A stretch of 64,000 nt of DNA from Tabrizicola sp. (GCF_022842145.1 NZ_JALHQD010000002.1:434001-498000), one strand, 5' to 3'; shown: positions 8,813 through 18,487, numbered from the stretch's first letter. Numbers and translations are program-made. The notes: generated by a model not told the origin, from the sequence alone.

Positions 8813-10633
8813 TTGATCGCGACTTATCAAAAACTTTTCGCATTGTTCGACGCGGTCGAGCGCAGGCGGTTCTGGATACTTACGGCCCTGATGGTGATGG
8901 TGGCCGTGGCCGAGATCGTGGGCATTTCTGCGGTGCTGATGCTGCTGAATGTGCTGTCCGAACCTGGCCTGCTGCAGACGAACGCCCGGCTGGCCGGTTT
9001 TTACCAGTGGGTCGGCTTCGACAGCACCTTCACCTTCCAGGTGACCCTGGCCGTCGTTGTGCTGGTCGTGGTCATGGCGGGCTTGGCGGTGAAGGCCTTG
9101 GGCAGCTACGCGCTGATCCGCTTTTCGACAATGCGGGGCTACACCGTCTCGACCCGCCTTCTGTCGGCCTATCTCAGCCAGCCCTATCCCTGGTTTCTGG
9201 ACCGCAACAGTGCGGAACTGGGGAAGAATGTCCTGAACGAGGTTGATGGCCTGGTCGCCCGGGTGATTCAGCCCTGCCTGCGGCTGCTGGCAAGCAGCCT
9301 GATGGTTGCGGCGATTCTGGTCTTCCTGATGATGGTCGATCCGCTGGTCACCCTGTTCTCGGCCCTGGTGCTGGGGCTTGGCTACGGTCTGATCTACATG
9401 CGGTTCCGGGGGCGGCTGCACCGGCTGGGCGAAGACATGATGAACGCGTTCGAGGACCGATTCGTCGTGGCGCAGGAGGCGACGGGGGGGATCAAGGACG
9501 TCAAGGTGATGGGCCTTGAAGCGACCTATGTCAGCAGCTACGCCACCGCCGCCCGCAAGGCCGCGCAGGCCGGGGCGACGATGGGCGTGATGGCGGAACT
9601 GCCGCGCTTTATCCTGGAAGCGATCACATTCGGGACGCTACTGGGCTTGATCCTGCTGCTTCTGTTCCGCAACGAAGGCAACATCACCGCCATCGTGCCG
9701 ACGCTGGGTGTCATCGCCTTCTCGACCATGCGCCTGTTGCCGTCGCTGCAGCAGATCTACCATTCGCTGGTGTCGATCCGCGGTGCGACGCCGATTCTTG
9801 ATACGATCGTCCATGATATCCAGGCGACGCCGCCAAAACCGATCCTGGATGGACCCGAGCCGCCGCCGATGAAGCTGGAACACGCGCTGGAGCTGTCGAA
9901 GGTCAGTTTCGCCTATGCCTCGGCCGAACGACCCACGCTGAATGGGGTGGACCTGTCGATCCGCGCCCGCACCACCGTGGGCATCGTCGGTGGCACCGGG
10001 GCGGGCAAGACCACGCTGGTCGACCTGATCCTGGGCCTCCTCAACCCGGACGAAGGCGTCATCAGTGTCGATGGCGTGCCGGTGACGGATCAAAACCGCC
10101 GTGCCTGGCAGAAGACCCTTGGATATGTGCCGCAGTCGATCTTCCTGACCGACGACACGATCGCCGCAAACGTCGCCTTCGGGGTGCCGAAGGATCAGAT
10201 CGACATGGCCCGCGTCGAGCGGGCTGCGCGCACGGCCGCCTTGCACGATTTCGTCCTGTCGGACCTGCCGCAGGGCTATCAGACCCTGGTCGGAGAGCGG
10301 GGAGTGCGACTCTCTGGCGGGCAACGGCAACGGATCGGCATCGCGCGGGCGCTGTACCGCGACCCGACGCTTCTGATCATGGACGAGGCGACCTCGGCGC
10401 TGGACAACATCACCGAGCGCGTGGTGATGGAAGCGGTGCAGAACATCCGCGCCGACAAGACGATCATCCTGATCGCGCACCGGCTGAGCACGGTGAAGAG
10501 CTGCGACACGATCTTCCTGATGGAACGCGGCCGGCTTTTGGCCCAAGGCAGCTATGACGAGCTTCTGGCCGGGAACGAAGTGTTCCGGCGGATGGTTTCT
10601 GGCGGGGTGGAGGAAGCCCATGCCGCAGTTTGA
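8813..10633 (+). CDS. ABC exporter, fused permease and ATPase (lipid/polysaccharide flippase type)
   Basis: A 606-residue half-transporter of the MsbA/PglK type. Six membrane helices fill residues 20-330. The ATPase domain follows with Walker A GGTGAGKTT (393-401), Q-loop (Q441), signature LSGGQ (500-504), Walker B LLIMDE (520-525) and H-loop H556, so it should be active as a homodimer. PglK-like exporters flip lipid-linked oligosaccharides; no Wzx flippase was seen in this locus, so this protein may take that role (inference). The start appears to be TTG at 8813. A 2OG oxygenase-like gene follows on the same strand. Confidence 0.88.
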   Translation: MIATYQKLFALFDAVERRRFWILTALMVMVAVAEIVGISAVLMLLNVLSEPGLLQTNARLAGFYQWVGFDSTFTFQVTLAVVVLVVVMAGLAVKALGSYALIRFSTMRGYTVSTRLLSAYLSQPYPWFLDRNSAELGKNVLNEVDGLVARVIQPCLRLLASSLMVAAILVFLMMVDPLVTLFSALVLGLGYGLIYMRFRGRLHRLGEDMMNAFEDRFVVAQEATGGIKDVKVMGLEATYVSSYATAARKAAQAGATMGVMAELPRFILEAITFGTLLGLILLLLFRNEGNITAIVPTLGVIAFSTMRLLPSLQQIYHSLVSIRGATPILDTIVHDIQATPPKPILDGPEPPPMKLEHALELSKVSFAYASAERPTLNGVDLSIRARTTVGIVGGTGAGKTTLVDLILGLLNPDEGVISVDGVPVTDQNRRAWQKTLGYVPQSIFLTDDTIAANVAFGVPKDQIDMARVERAARTAALHDFVLSDLPQGYQTLVGERGVRLSGGQRQRIGIARALYRDPTLLIMDEATSALDNITERVVMEAVQNIRADKTIILIAHRLSTVKSCDTIFLMERGRLLAQGSYDELLAGNEVFRRMVSGGVEEAHAAV

Positions 10634-10702
10634 ACGTTCAACCATTGATCCGCACCCGGGCAACTTTCCGGGCCGCGTGACCGACTAGACTGAGAGGTTA
10701 TC

Positions 10703-11542
10703 ATGTCCGTCAATTCCCTGGTCATCGACCCCGAAACCCTGTTGATCTCGGCCGATGAGGCGCGCGAGTTCGGCAAGGCGGCTGCCGCCGAGTATCGAAG
10801 CCGGAAACCCTATCCCTATGGCTGTTTCGACAACTTCATGCCGCCCGAGATTCTGGACCGGGTGCGCGAAGAACTGCGCAACCTGCCCGCGGCCGAAAGC
10901 TTCTTCAACCGCCCGCAGGAAAAGCTGAAGGCGGCCTACATGCCCGAGCGTCTGGGCCCCTATACCCGCGCCCTCTTCCATTCGCTGAACTCCAAGGCCT
11001 TCCTCGCCTTCCTGGAAGAGCTGACCGGGATCGAGGGGCTGATCCCCGACCCCTATTTTGCCGGGGGTGGCATCCACGTGGTGTCGAACGGTGGGCACCT
11101 GGATATCCACGCCGACTTCAACCACCACGGCAAGCTGAACCTTGAACGCCGGATGAACGTCCTGATCTACCTGAACAAGGACTGGAAAGAGGAATACGGC
11201 GGGTCTTTCGAGGTCTGGAATGACGACATGACCGCCAAGGTCGCGGGCTTCGTGCCGCTGTTCAACCGGATGTGCTGCTTCAACACCGCCTCGAACACCT
11301 GGCATGGCAACCCCGAGCCGGTGAACCACCCCAACGGCGAGCCGCGGATGTCGATCGCACTCTACTACTACACCGCGACTTGGGATTCGACGCGGGAATC
11401 GCACACGACCCTGTTCAAGCCGCGCCCCGGCACCAAGGACAAGAAGGACCGGCTGGAGGCGCGTCACCGCTTCCTGAACAACGCCCTGCCGCCCTTCATC
11501 TGGCGCCGTCTGGACGGACGGTTGCGCAGGTTGGGCATTTAA
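10703..11542 (+). CDS. 2-oxoglutarate/Fe(II)-dependent oxygenase-like protein
   Basis: A 279-residue protein with the facial triad of non-haem iron oxygenases: HADF (H136, D138), the distal histidine in NTWHGNP (H201) and a 2-oxoglutarate-binding arginine in EPRMSIALYYY (R215). The double-stranded beta-helix begins near HVVSNGGHLDIHADF. Prolyl-hydroxylase-like members of this type occur often in polysaccharide and lipopolysaccharide loci, where they may hydroxylate sugars, lipids or proteins; the substrate here is unknown. It starts 69 bases after the ABC exporter and is convergent with the next glycosyltransferase gene. Confidence 0.85.
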   Translation: MSVNSLVIDPETLLISADEAREFGKAAAAEYRSRKPYPYGCFDNFMPPEILDRVREELRNLPAAESFFNRPQEKLKAAYMPERLGPYTRALFHSLNSKAFLAFLEELTGIEGLIPDPYFAGGGIHVVSNGGHLDIHADFNHHGKLNLERRMNVLIYLNKDWKEEYGGSFEVWNDDMTAKVAGFVPLFNRMCCFNTASNTWHGNPEPVNHPNGEPRMSIALYYYTATWDSTRESHTTLFKPRPGTKDKKDRLEARHRFLNNALPPFIWRRLDGRLRRLGI

Positions 11543-11545
11543 GCC

Positions 11546-12754
11546 CTATCTGCGGCAGATCCGCGCGAGGAAGGTCGCGACCTCGCGTGCGATCACCTCG
11601 GGCGTAAAGCGTATCTCGACTTCTGCGCGGGCCGCGTGGCCCAGGCGCAGGGCCAGAGCGGGGTCTGCCAGAAGACGCAGGCAGGCCTCGGCCATTGCAG
11701 GTGCGTCTTCGGATGGCACCAGAAGACCCGTCTCGCCGTCGCGCAGGATCTCGGCGCAGCCTCCGGCCCGTGTGGCGACCACAGCGGACCCAGCCGCCAT
11801 GGCCTCGATAAGGGCAACGCCGAAGGTCTCGTAGCGCGAGGCGAGGAGAGTGATCGGGTGGTTGCGCCGAAGCTCGGAAATCTCGTCTCTGGTGCGATGG
11901 CCAAGAACGTCGATCCGGTCGCGAATCGTGGTGGGCAGACGCGCTAGAGCCTCGGCCAGGTGCAACCGAGGTCTGTCAGGCTGCACGACACCGCTGTCGG
12001 GCCCGACGAAGGTCAGGCGAACCTCGGGATGCACGGCGGCGATGCGGGCGAAGGCGTCCAGGAGCACGTCAGCGCCCTTGATCCGGTCGAAGCGCCCGAT
12101 GAACAGAAGCCGGGGTTCGGCGGACTGGGCGGCCAGCATGTCAAGCGCGGGAAGCGCAACCGCATTGCCGATCACGGTGGTCGGGACATCGGGCAGACCC
12201 CACTCCGCCCGCGTCCGGTCCAGCACGTCGCGCGAAGGCGAGATGATTGCATCGACCCGCTGCAGCCCGGCCCGTTCCCAGCTTTCGCGGCGGGCGTCGG
12301 GCCCGCGCCGCGGCGGGGTGGGGGTGACACGGTGCAGCCATTGCGGCCCATGCAGCGTTACCACCACCGGGATCGGAACCGCCGCGCGGACGGCTCCGGC
12401 CCAGCCGTAGGATTCCTCCATCAGCAGGACCTCGATCCCGTGGTCCGCGATCGCCTGACGCGTGCCCATGGTCAGCTTGCGGATGTCCACCCCACGAAGA
12501 CCGCGGTCAGGAAAGAAGCGGCCGGTCAGCCGCTCGGACAGCGTGAAGGGCAAGGGCAGAAGCTCGACCATCCGCGGATGCGCATGGGGGCCGTCGATCA
12601 TCCCGGTCAGGATCGTGACTTCGTGCCCGATGGCATCGAGGCCCTGGACGAGATGCGCCGTGGCCGAGGCGATGCCGTTCGCGGTGGCCGTGCCGGGCCA
12701 GGCCGGGGTCAGAAGCCCGATCCGAAGCGGTCGGGCGGCAGGGGTGGGGTTCAT
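11546..12754 (-). CDS. Glycosyltransferase family 4
   Basis: A 402-residue GT-B glycosyltransferase. The N-terminal half has an acceptor-side motif LRIGLLTPAWPGTATANGIA. The C-terminal half has LLFIGRFDRIKGADVLLDA, the donor-binding EAMAAGSAVVATRAGG block and RDGETGLLVP, typical of retaining GT4 enzymes. It should transfer a nucleotide-activated sugar to a lipid-linked oligosaccharide at the cytoplasmic face. Its ATG overlaps the stop of the O-antigen ligase-like gene by four bases (ATGA), so the two are co-translated from the minus strand. The sugar specificity cannot be read. Confidence 0.9.
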   Translation of the reverse strand: MNPTPAARPLRIGLLTPAWPGTATANGIASATAHLVQGLDAIGHEVTILTGMIDGPHAHPRMVELLPLPFTLSERLTGRFFPDRGLRGVDIRKLTMGTRQAIADHGIEVLLMEESYGWAGAVRAAVPIPVVVTLHGPQWLHRVTPTPPRRGPDARRESWERAGLQRVDAIISPSRDVLDRTRAEWGLPDVPTTVIGNAVALPALDMLAAQSAEPRLLFIGRFDRIKGADVLLDAFARIAAVHPEVRLTFVGPDSGVVQPDRPRLHLAEALARLPTTIRDRIDVLGHRTRDEISELRRNHPITLLASRYETFGVALIEAMAAGSAVVATRAGGCAEILRDGETGLLVPSEDAPAMAEACLRLLADPALALRLGHAARAEVEIRFTPEVIAREVATFLARICRR

Positions 12755-14226
12755 CGGGCGGTTCCCCGAGGCTCTGACCGTTTCTGGCGCAAGGGCGGGG
12801 CTGTTGCTTCGGTCATCAGCCAGGATGCACGAAGATCAGTCCCGGCGGCCGAGCCTGCAAGCGCGCTGCCATCCTGCGGTTCGCGCCAGAGCACATAACC
12901 GGTGACCGCCCCGGCCATGAGCCAGACATAGTTCACCAGGCCTGCATTCGGCAACAGGTCGATCAGGTTCGCCGCCAGCACCATCATCAGGCCGGGAGTG
13001 ATCAGCGAAGCCCCAAGTTGTCGATGCCGCATGGCGTAGAAGAGGATTGGTGCGGTGAGCAGGCCGAAACGGCCGATGTAGCCGATCCAGCCGAACATCC
13101 CGATGAAGATGATCCAGATTCCGTCGGTGGTGCTGATCATCTGGCCGGTTGCGGGATCGTAAAGCTGGTTGCGACCCCAGCTGCCCCAGCCGGCCAGCGG
13201 CTTTTCGTTGGCGTGTTCAAGAAGCGCGTCTTCGTTGTCCAGCCGGAACCGCAGCGAGGCGGCGCGCTCTTCGCTGATCGATAGCGCGAAGTTGTAGGCT
13301 GTCTCGACCGGAATCCAGCCGGCACCGCGCAGCATGGGGTAGAACATCACGATGACCGCCACGACGACGGCCAGCATGATCTGCAGCCGCCGGCCGAAGA
13401 ACAGCACGGCGGCGCCGAAGATGACGGTCAGGATGAGCGCAGAGAGCGCCTTTGAAAGGACCAGAACCCCGGCCAGCCAGACCATCGCAACCAGCCATTT
13501 CCAGGCGCGGCCGCCCTCGCGCCGGGCCTCGCGAAAAAGAACCGCCGCCGAGATGACTCCGATACAGAAGTAGATGCCGACCATGAGCCCGTGGTTCAGC
13601 AGAACCACCGGGCGGAAACCACCGTCGCGGATATGCTGGGCAAATTGGTGCGGGAAGAAGCCGTAGATCCAGTTGTGCAGTTGCGGGCTGATGCGGATCT
13701 CGAGCAGCGCGGGGAAGCTATAAAGCACGGCTGAGATCACGAAGGCTTCCAGAAGCGCCCGGTGGCCCGCCTGGGTGTTGAGGTAGCGCAGGCCGAGCCA
13801 GAGTGGAATCATGGACGCCACGATCGTCGAGATCATGCTGACGGCGTCGTAAAGGCGCAGACCTGGCAGGTACGATCGGCCATTGATCATCGGCTCGGTG
13901 TTCTGCAGGACGGTAAGGAAGGGTGTCAGCAGAACCATCGACAGCAGGACGAAGATCACCTGCCGCCCGAAGCGGGCTTCAAGATCTGAGGCCACCTTTT
14001 GCCGCGGGGCCATCAGCGCGCACAGGATCAGCGCCGAAACGGCGGGCACCAGCGAGCGGTCGATGAGCGGCACCATCGGGATCTTGATGTGCATCGAGGA
14101 CGGCAGCAGCAGATGGCCCGAGATCAGCGTCCAGATCAGCGCGCGCTGCAACGGCAGAAGCCGGAACAGCACCACCGCAAACAGCGGAAAGCTCAGAAGA
14201 ACAATATAGGCAAAGGCGTTCGGCAT
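12751..14226 (-). CDS. O-antigen ligase / Wzy polymerase-like membrane protein
   Basis: A 491-residue protein with about a dozen hydrophobic helices. A long periplasmic-type loop after the middle helices contains the stretch LDNEDALLEHANEKPLAGWG, which resembles the WaaL/Wzy loop where a repeat unit is ligated or polymerised. In this locus a polymerase of the repeat unit is the likely job (inference). The start at 14226 (MPNAFAYIVLL) is the first methionine before the first helix; the frame continues upstream without hydrophobic or family sequence. It is the first gene of a two-gene minus-strand unit with the GT4 gene. Confidence 0.82.
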   Translation of the reverse strand: MPNAFAYIVLLSFPLFAVVLFRLLPLQRALIWTLISGHLLLPSSMHIKIPMVPLIDRSLVPAVSALILCALMAPRQKVASDLEARFGRQVIFVLLSMVLLTPFLTVLQNTEPMINGRSYLPGLRLYDAVSMISTIVASMIPLWLGLRYLNTQAGHRALLEAFVISAVLYSFPALLEIRISPQLHNWIYGFFPHQFAQHIRDGGFRPVVLLNHGLMVGIYFCIGVISAAVLFREARREGGRAWKWLVAMVWLAGVLVLSKALSALILTVIFGAAVLFFGRRLQIMLAVVVAVIVMFYPMLRGAGWIPVETAYNFALSISEERAASLRFRLDNEDALLEHANEKPLAGWGSWGRNQLYDPATGQMISTTDGIWIIFIGMFGWIGYIGRFGLLTAPILFYAMRHRQLGASLITPGLMMVLAANLIDLLPNAGLVNYVWLMAGAVTGYVLWREPQDGSALAGSAAGTDLRASWLMTEATAPPLRQKRSEPRGTAR

Positions 14227-14403
14227 CCGGGCCCGTTCGGAAGCGGTTGGAATGACCTGTTCTAGCCGGTCTGGTGCGCGAAGGAAAAGGCCAACTGGCG
14301 TGCCGACGCGAATCCAAGGCAATTTTCGATCCACTTGCCTTGGAAGCCTGCAGGATTTCCGCCACAGTGCCACCATGACCGTCCCAGATCCCGATTGCCG
14401 CCC

Positions 14404-15375
14404 GTGACCGACCCACTCCCACTGCCCGGCCGTATCGGCGCCGTGATCATCGGCCGCAATGAAGGGGCGCGACTCGTGGCCTGCCTGGCCTCGTTTCCGG
14501 ACTGGGTGCGGCCCCTGGTCTATGTCGATTCCGGGTCGACCGACGGCAGCCCAGATGCGGCGCGGGCGGCGGGGGCTGAGGTGGTCGCGTTGGACATGGC
14601 GCTGCCGTTCACGGCGGCGCGCGCCCGGAATGCGGGCTTCGCACGCCTGCGCGAACTGGGCACGCCTGAGTTCGTTCAGTTCGTCGACGGCGATTGCCGT
14701 ATCCAGCCCGGCTGGCTGGAGGCGGCCGACGCCTTCCTTTCCGCCCGTCCGGACGCTGCCGTCGTCTGCGGGCGGCGGCGCGAGATCCATCCCGAGGCTT
14801 CGATCTGGAACCGGCTTTGCGACGCGGAATGGGATACTCCGCCGGGGCCGGCCAAGGCCTGTGGCGGCGATGCGCTGATGCGGGTTGCGGCGGTGGCCGA
14901 GGTGGGCGGTTATGATCCGGGCCTGATCGCGGGCGAGGAGCCCGAGCTTTGCGTCCGCCTGCGCCGGGCCGGGTGGGAGGTCTGGCGGATCGACCAGGAG
15001 ATGACGCTGCATGATGCGGCGATGCAACGGATCGGCCAGTGGTGGAAGCGCACCCGACGCGGCGGCCATGCCTTTGCGGAAGGGGCGGCGATGCACGGTG
15101 CCCCGCCGGAACGGCACTGGGTTGCCGAAACCCGGCGTGCCGTCTTGTGGGGCGCTGTCCTGCCGCTGGTGATCCTGCTGGGTCTGGTCGTGACGCCTTG
15201 GGCCGGGGTTCTGCTGCTGCTCTATCCGCTGCAGGTCCTGCGGTTGTCGCGCCGATTGGGCTGGGAACGTGCAGCCTTTCTGGTCCTGGGCAAGTTTCCC
15301 GAGGCGCAGGGGGTGCTGGAGTACCACCTGAACCGAGTGCGGCGGCGGCGGGCCGTCCTGATCGAGTACAAGTAG
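14404..15375 (+). CDS. Glycosyltransferase family 2
   Basis: A 323-residue GT-A glycosyltransferase. The nucleotide-binding start is GAVIIGRNEGARLVACLAS, followed by YVDSGSTDGSPD, the metal-binding region QFVDGDCRIQPGW, and an acceptor region GEEPELCVRLRRAGW. Two hydrophobic helices lie near the C-terminus (about 245-285), so it is membrane attached. The GTG at 14404 is the best start, since an ATG at 14375 lies in another frame and meets a stop. It is divergent from the polymerase-like gene and its stop abuts that of the convergent GT4 gene. Confidence 0.88.
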   Translation: MTDPLPLPGRIGAVIIGRNEGARLVACLASFPDWVRPLVYVDSGSTDGSPDAARAAGAEVVALDMALPFTAARARNAGFARLRELGTPEFVQFVDGDCRIQPGWLEAADAFLSARPDAAVVCGRRREIHPEASIWNRLCDAEWDTPPGPAKACGGDALMRVAAVAEVGGYDPGLIAGEEPELCVRLRRAGWEVWRIDQEMTLHDAAMQRIGQWWKRTRRGGHAFAEGAAMHGAPPERHWVAETRRAVLWGAVLPLVILLGLVVTPWAGVLLLLYPLQVLRLSRRLGWERAAFLVLGKFPEAQGVLEYHLNRVRRRRAVLIEYK

Positions 15376-16620
15376 TCAGGGCCGCAACCGACCTTCGGGC
15401 CCGCCTTGGCGGAAGAGTTGTGCCAGCCAGGCGCCTTCCTGGGCGATGTCGAACTCTAGTTCAACGGCGCTGCGCCCGGCGAGGCCCATGTCGCGGGCGG
15501 CATTCGGGTTGTCCATCAGCCGGCTGATGCGTTCGACCAGAGTCGGCAGGTCACCCGGCGGGACGGCATAACCGGTCACCCCGTCTTCGACCAGTTCCTG
15601 CACCCCGGCCACGCGGCTGGCGACCACGGGGATGCGCGAGGCCAGCGCCTCCATGTAGACCACCGGAAGCCCCTCGGCGAAGGAGGGCAGGACCAGCATG
15701 TCGGAGTTGGCGAGGAGGTCGGCAACCTGGCCCTGGGTCATGAATCCCGCAAAACGGACCGAGCCTTCCAGGCCAAGCGTCCTGGCGCGCGATTCGGCCC
15801 CGGCGCGGGCGGGGCCGTCGCCGGCAAGGGTGAGGGTCGCGTCGGGGTGGGCTTTCAGCACTTCGGCCATCGCCTCGATGAGAAGGAGCGCGCCCTTGAC
15901 TGGATCCAGTCGCCCGACGAAGGCGATGCGCTTGCCATTGCCTCCGGGCTCGCGCCGGTAGGCACCGGGGGTGACGCCGCAATGGACAATGGCGATTTTC
16001 GGCCAGTCGGCGGGTCGGGAGAAGAGCATGAGCTGCGCCCGACAGAAATGGGTGATCGCCACGACGAATTTCGCCCGGGCAATCTTTTCCGGCAGGGACC
16101 AGCGGTCGACCTCGAAGAAGATTGCAGGGCCGTGTTCGGTGAAGCTGAAGGGGATTTCGGCCAGTTTCGCCGCCAGAACGGCAACCGAGCAGCTGGAATT
16201 GGCAAAATGGTTGTGCAGATGGCGGACGCGCTTTTGCCGCAGGTGATTGGCAAGCACCCCGGCCTCCAGAAAGTAGAAGAGCTGCCAAAGGAGCGCCTTG
16301 AGCCCTGGCGAGCGCATCCGGATGGCCAGTGCCAGCGTCGAAGCCCAGGTACCGGGGCCGCGCAGGATCGCCCTGCCATGCGCGGCCAGTAGGCGCAGCG
16401 GGTTCTTCGCTGTGGCGATCACGTAGAAGGTTTCGGCCCGGGCAGCGATCTCTTCCTGGCCCTTGAATTCTGATGCCGGGGGCTGGCGGATTGAGCAGGT
16501 GATGACCTCGACCCCTGCGGCGCGGACGGCCTGCACTTCGCGCAGGATGAAGGTGTGCGAGACCTTGGGATAGTCGCCGGTCAGATAGGCGACAGGGCCG
16601 GTCAGTGGGGTTTCGGTCAT
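15376..16620 (-). CDS. Glycosyltransferase family 4 (colanic-acid WcaL/AmsK-like)
   Basis: A 414-residue GT-B glycosyltransferase. The N-terminus VAYLTGDYPKVSHTFILREV is characteristic of the WcaL/AmsK group. The donor half has IAFVGRLDPVKGALLLIEAM, LVLPSFAEGLPVVYMEALA and EDGVTGYAVPPGD. The start was placed at 16620; the frame is open further upstream but only antisense to the next gene. The ATG overlaps the stop of the GT2 gene at 16617 by four bases, so it is the second cistron of a minus-strand pair. Sugar specificity is unknown. Confidence 0.9.
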   Translation of the reverse strand: MTETPLTGPVAYLTGDYPKVSHTFILREVQAVRAAGVEVITCSIRQPPASEFKGQEEIAARAETFYVIATAKNPLRLLAAHGRAILRGPGTWASTLALAIRMRSPGLKALLWQLFYFLEAGVLANHLRQKRVRHLHNHFANSSCSVAVLAAKLAEIPFSFTEHGPAIFFEVDRWSLPEKIARAKFVVAITHFCRAQLMLFSRPADWPKIAIVHCGVTPGAYRREPGGNGKRIAFVGRLDPVKGALLLIEAMAEVLKAHPDATLTLAGDGPARAGAESRARTLGLEGSVRFAGFMTQGQVADLLANSDMLVLPSFAEGLPVVYMEALASRIPVVASRVAGVQELVEDGVTGYAVPPGDLPTLVERISRLMDNPNAARDMGLAGRSAVELEFDIAQEGAWLAQLFRQGGPEGRLRP

Positions 16621-17573
16621 GCGCGCACCTTTCGCCGCCACCACAGAAGCTTGCCCGCCCCGCCGGTGGCCGCAAGTTGATAGCGGGTGGACCGGGCCTG
16701 CCCGAACGGTCGGGTCAGAACTGCCGCCAGCCCGAAGATCAACAGCTGCGCCGCGCCAATGCCCATCCACAGGGTAACCCGGCCTGCGGCCTTCAGCCCC
16801 CCGACATCGCTTTCTACCAGGCAGCGCAACTGGCCGTCACTGAACCGTCGATGGCGCAGGAAGGACATCGTTGCCCGGTTTGGCGGGACGATCTCGTGCA
16901 CTAGAGCGTCGGGGCGCCAGACCATCGGCACGCCGTGGCGGTCCACCAGTTGGCGGAAGAGCCAGACATCTTCGCCTCCGGCATTGAACGAAGTGTCGAA
17001 GGGCGGATCGACCAGCGCCAACGTTGCCCGGGAGAACATAGAGTTACCCGACCCGAGGTAGGCACGCAGGTGCTGCACTTCGGTCCCGGCAGCGGCAGGC
17101 AGGCGGCGGCTGAAGATCCGGTCGAGGGGGGCCCGCAGGGCAGGGGGCGGGTCCTCGGGATAGAAGGGTTCAACTGCGCCAAAGGCCGCCCGGACGCCAT
17201 CCGTGGCGGCATCTGCGAAGGCCGCCAGCCAGCCGGAGGCCGGTGTCTCGTCGTCGTCTAGAAAGATCACGTAGCCGCCCCGTGCTTCGGCCACGCCACG
17301 ATTGCGGGCCTGGGCAACGCCGGTGCGGGGTTCGTGTACATAGCGGACGAAATCTGGAGCGGGGATGGCACGAGCCGAGCCTTCGGGCGAATTGTCCACC
17401 AGCACGAGTTCGACCTGCACGGCGACCGTTCCGATCTGCGTCGCGACGGCCTGGAAGAGCGGGGGGAGGAATTCCTCGCGTCGGAAGGTGGGTACGACGA
17501 TGGACAGCGAAGGGGCGGGTGCAAGGTCCGGTTGCTCCGGTGTCCTTCGGAATGCCTCATCCGCGAATGTCAC
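16617..17573 (-). CDS. Glycosyltransferase family 2
   Basis: A 318-residue GT-A enzyme. It opens with LSIVVPTFRREEFLPPLFQA, has VLVDNSPEG, the DXD-type motif FLDDDETP and an acceptor region FNAGGEDVWLFRQLVDRHG. A hydrophobic segment near 255-275 may tether it to the membrane. It is divergent from the WecG-type gene with a 110-base control region and is followed with a four-base overlap by the WcaL-like gene, so both act in the same assembly pathway. Confidence 0.88.
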   Translation of the reverse strand: MTFADEAFRRTPEQPDLAPAPSLSIVVPTFRREEFLPPLFQAVATQIGTVAVQVELVLVDNSPEGSARAIPAPDFVRYVHEPRTGVAQARNRGVAEARGGYVIFLDDDETPASGWLAAFADAATDGVRAAFGAVEPFYPEDPPPALRAPLDRIFSRRLPAAAGTEVQHLRAYLGSGNSMFSRATLALVDPPFDTSFNAGGEDVWLFRQLVDRHGVPMVWRPDALVHEIVPPNRATMSFLRHRRFSDGQLRCLVESDVGGLKAAGRVTLWMGIGAAQLLIFGLAAVLTRPFGQARSTRYQLAATGGAGKLLWWRRKVRA

Positions 17574-17639
17574 GAAAAAACCCTGCCAATCCTGTCCACC
17601 AGAAGACTATCCGCTTGACGCCGAATGGACAATCGCCTG

Positions 17640-17666
17640 CAAGTCTGGATCATGACCAGAGACTTG
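17640..17666. promoter_or_regulatory. Imperfect inverted repeat upstream of the WecG-type gene
   Basis: CAAGTCTGG (17640-17648) and CCAGAGACTTG (17656-17666) form an inverted repeat interrupted by two extra bases. It lies in the 110-base divergent gap, 17 bases before the WecG-type start, where an operator or leader hairpin would be expected. No binding protein is known from the sequence. Confidence 0.25.
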
Positions 17667-17683
17667 TGACGATAGAATGGCAT

Positions 17684-18487
17684 ATGGAGACCGGGATTTT
17701 GAATGACCGTGCCGACGCAAGTGCCGATGCTTTGGCACTGGTCAATTTCCCGACTGAGGTCGCCCTCTTGGCCGATGTTGAGGCGCGACTCACTGCGGGG
17801 CAGGGCTTCGCCATTGCGACCTTGAACCTGGACCATGTGGTGAAGATGCGCGGCAATCCAGGCTTTCGCCGGGCCTATCTGGCGCACAGTCATGTGGTGG
17901 CGGACGGCAATCCCATCGTCTGGCTTTCGCGGCTGGCCGGGCGCGGTCAGGTTGCGCTGGTGCCGGGGTCCGAACTGATTGCTCCGATGGCGGCGCTGGC
18001 GGCACGATTGGGGGCGCCGCTGGCTTTCCTTGGGTCTACCGAGCCGGTCCTGCAGGCGGCGACGGCAGCCCTGCAGGCGGACTATCCGAGGTTGAAGGTT
18101 TCAGCCTGTCTGGCACCCCCCTATGGCTTTGACCCGGAAAGTGCGGCGGCGGATGCGCTGCTGGATCAGGTTGCCGCGTCGGGCGCGCGGATCTGCCTTT
18201 TGGCCCTTGGTGCGCCCAAGCAGGAAGTGCTGGCTGCGCGGGGACTGGCGCGGCATCCGCAGCTTGGGTTCTTGTCGATCGGGGCCGGTCTGGACTTCAT
18301 CGCGGGGCACCAGGTTCGGGCGCCGGTCTGGGTGCGGAAGATCGCGATGGAATGGCTGTGGCGGATGCTGAGCAATCCGCGTCGGTTGGCGCGGCGCTAT
18401 CTGGACTGCGCGTTGGTCCTGCCCTCGCTGACGGGAAGGGCGATTGCTGCCCGCAAGGGGCGTACTGACGGGGGCGGGCATGGTTGA
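17684..18487 (+). CDS. WecG/TagA/CpsF-family glycosyltransferase
   Basis: A 267-residue glycosyltransferase of CAZy family GT26. Family sequences are FAIATLNLDHVVKMRGNP, HSHVVADGNPIVWLSRL, the block ICLLALGAPKQEVLAAR and SIGAGLDFIAGHQVRAPVWV. WecG and TagA add N-acetylmannosamine or its uronic acid to lipid-linked GlcNAc, the second step of repeat-unit assembly; the sugar used here is not known. The ATG at 17684 was chosen because upstream sequence in frame has no similarity. It overlaps the next glycosyltransferase gene by eight bases. Confidence 0.92.
   Translation: METGILNDRADASADALALVNFPTEVALLADVEARLTAGQGFAIATLNLDHVVKMRGNPGFRRAYLAHSHVVADGNPIVWLSRLAGRGQVALVPGSELIAPMAALAARLGAPLAFLGSTEPVLQAATAALQADYPRLKVSACLAPPYGFDPESAAADALLDQVAASGARICLLALGAPKQEVLAARGLARHPQLGFLSIGAGLDFIAGHQVRAPVWVRKIAMEWLWRMLSNPRRLARRYLDCALVLPSLTGRAIAARKGRTDGGGHG

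Noticed and set aside
8049-8816. Long plus-strand open frame before the ABC exporter
   Set aside because: Its translation is low in hydrophobic core and has no family similarity; it looks like a chance frame in GC-rich DNA, and the minus-strand peptide at 8202-8414 is better supported.
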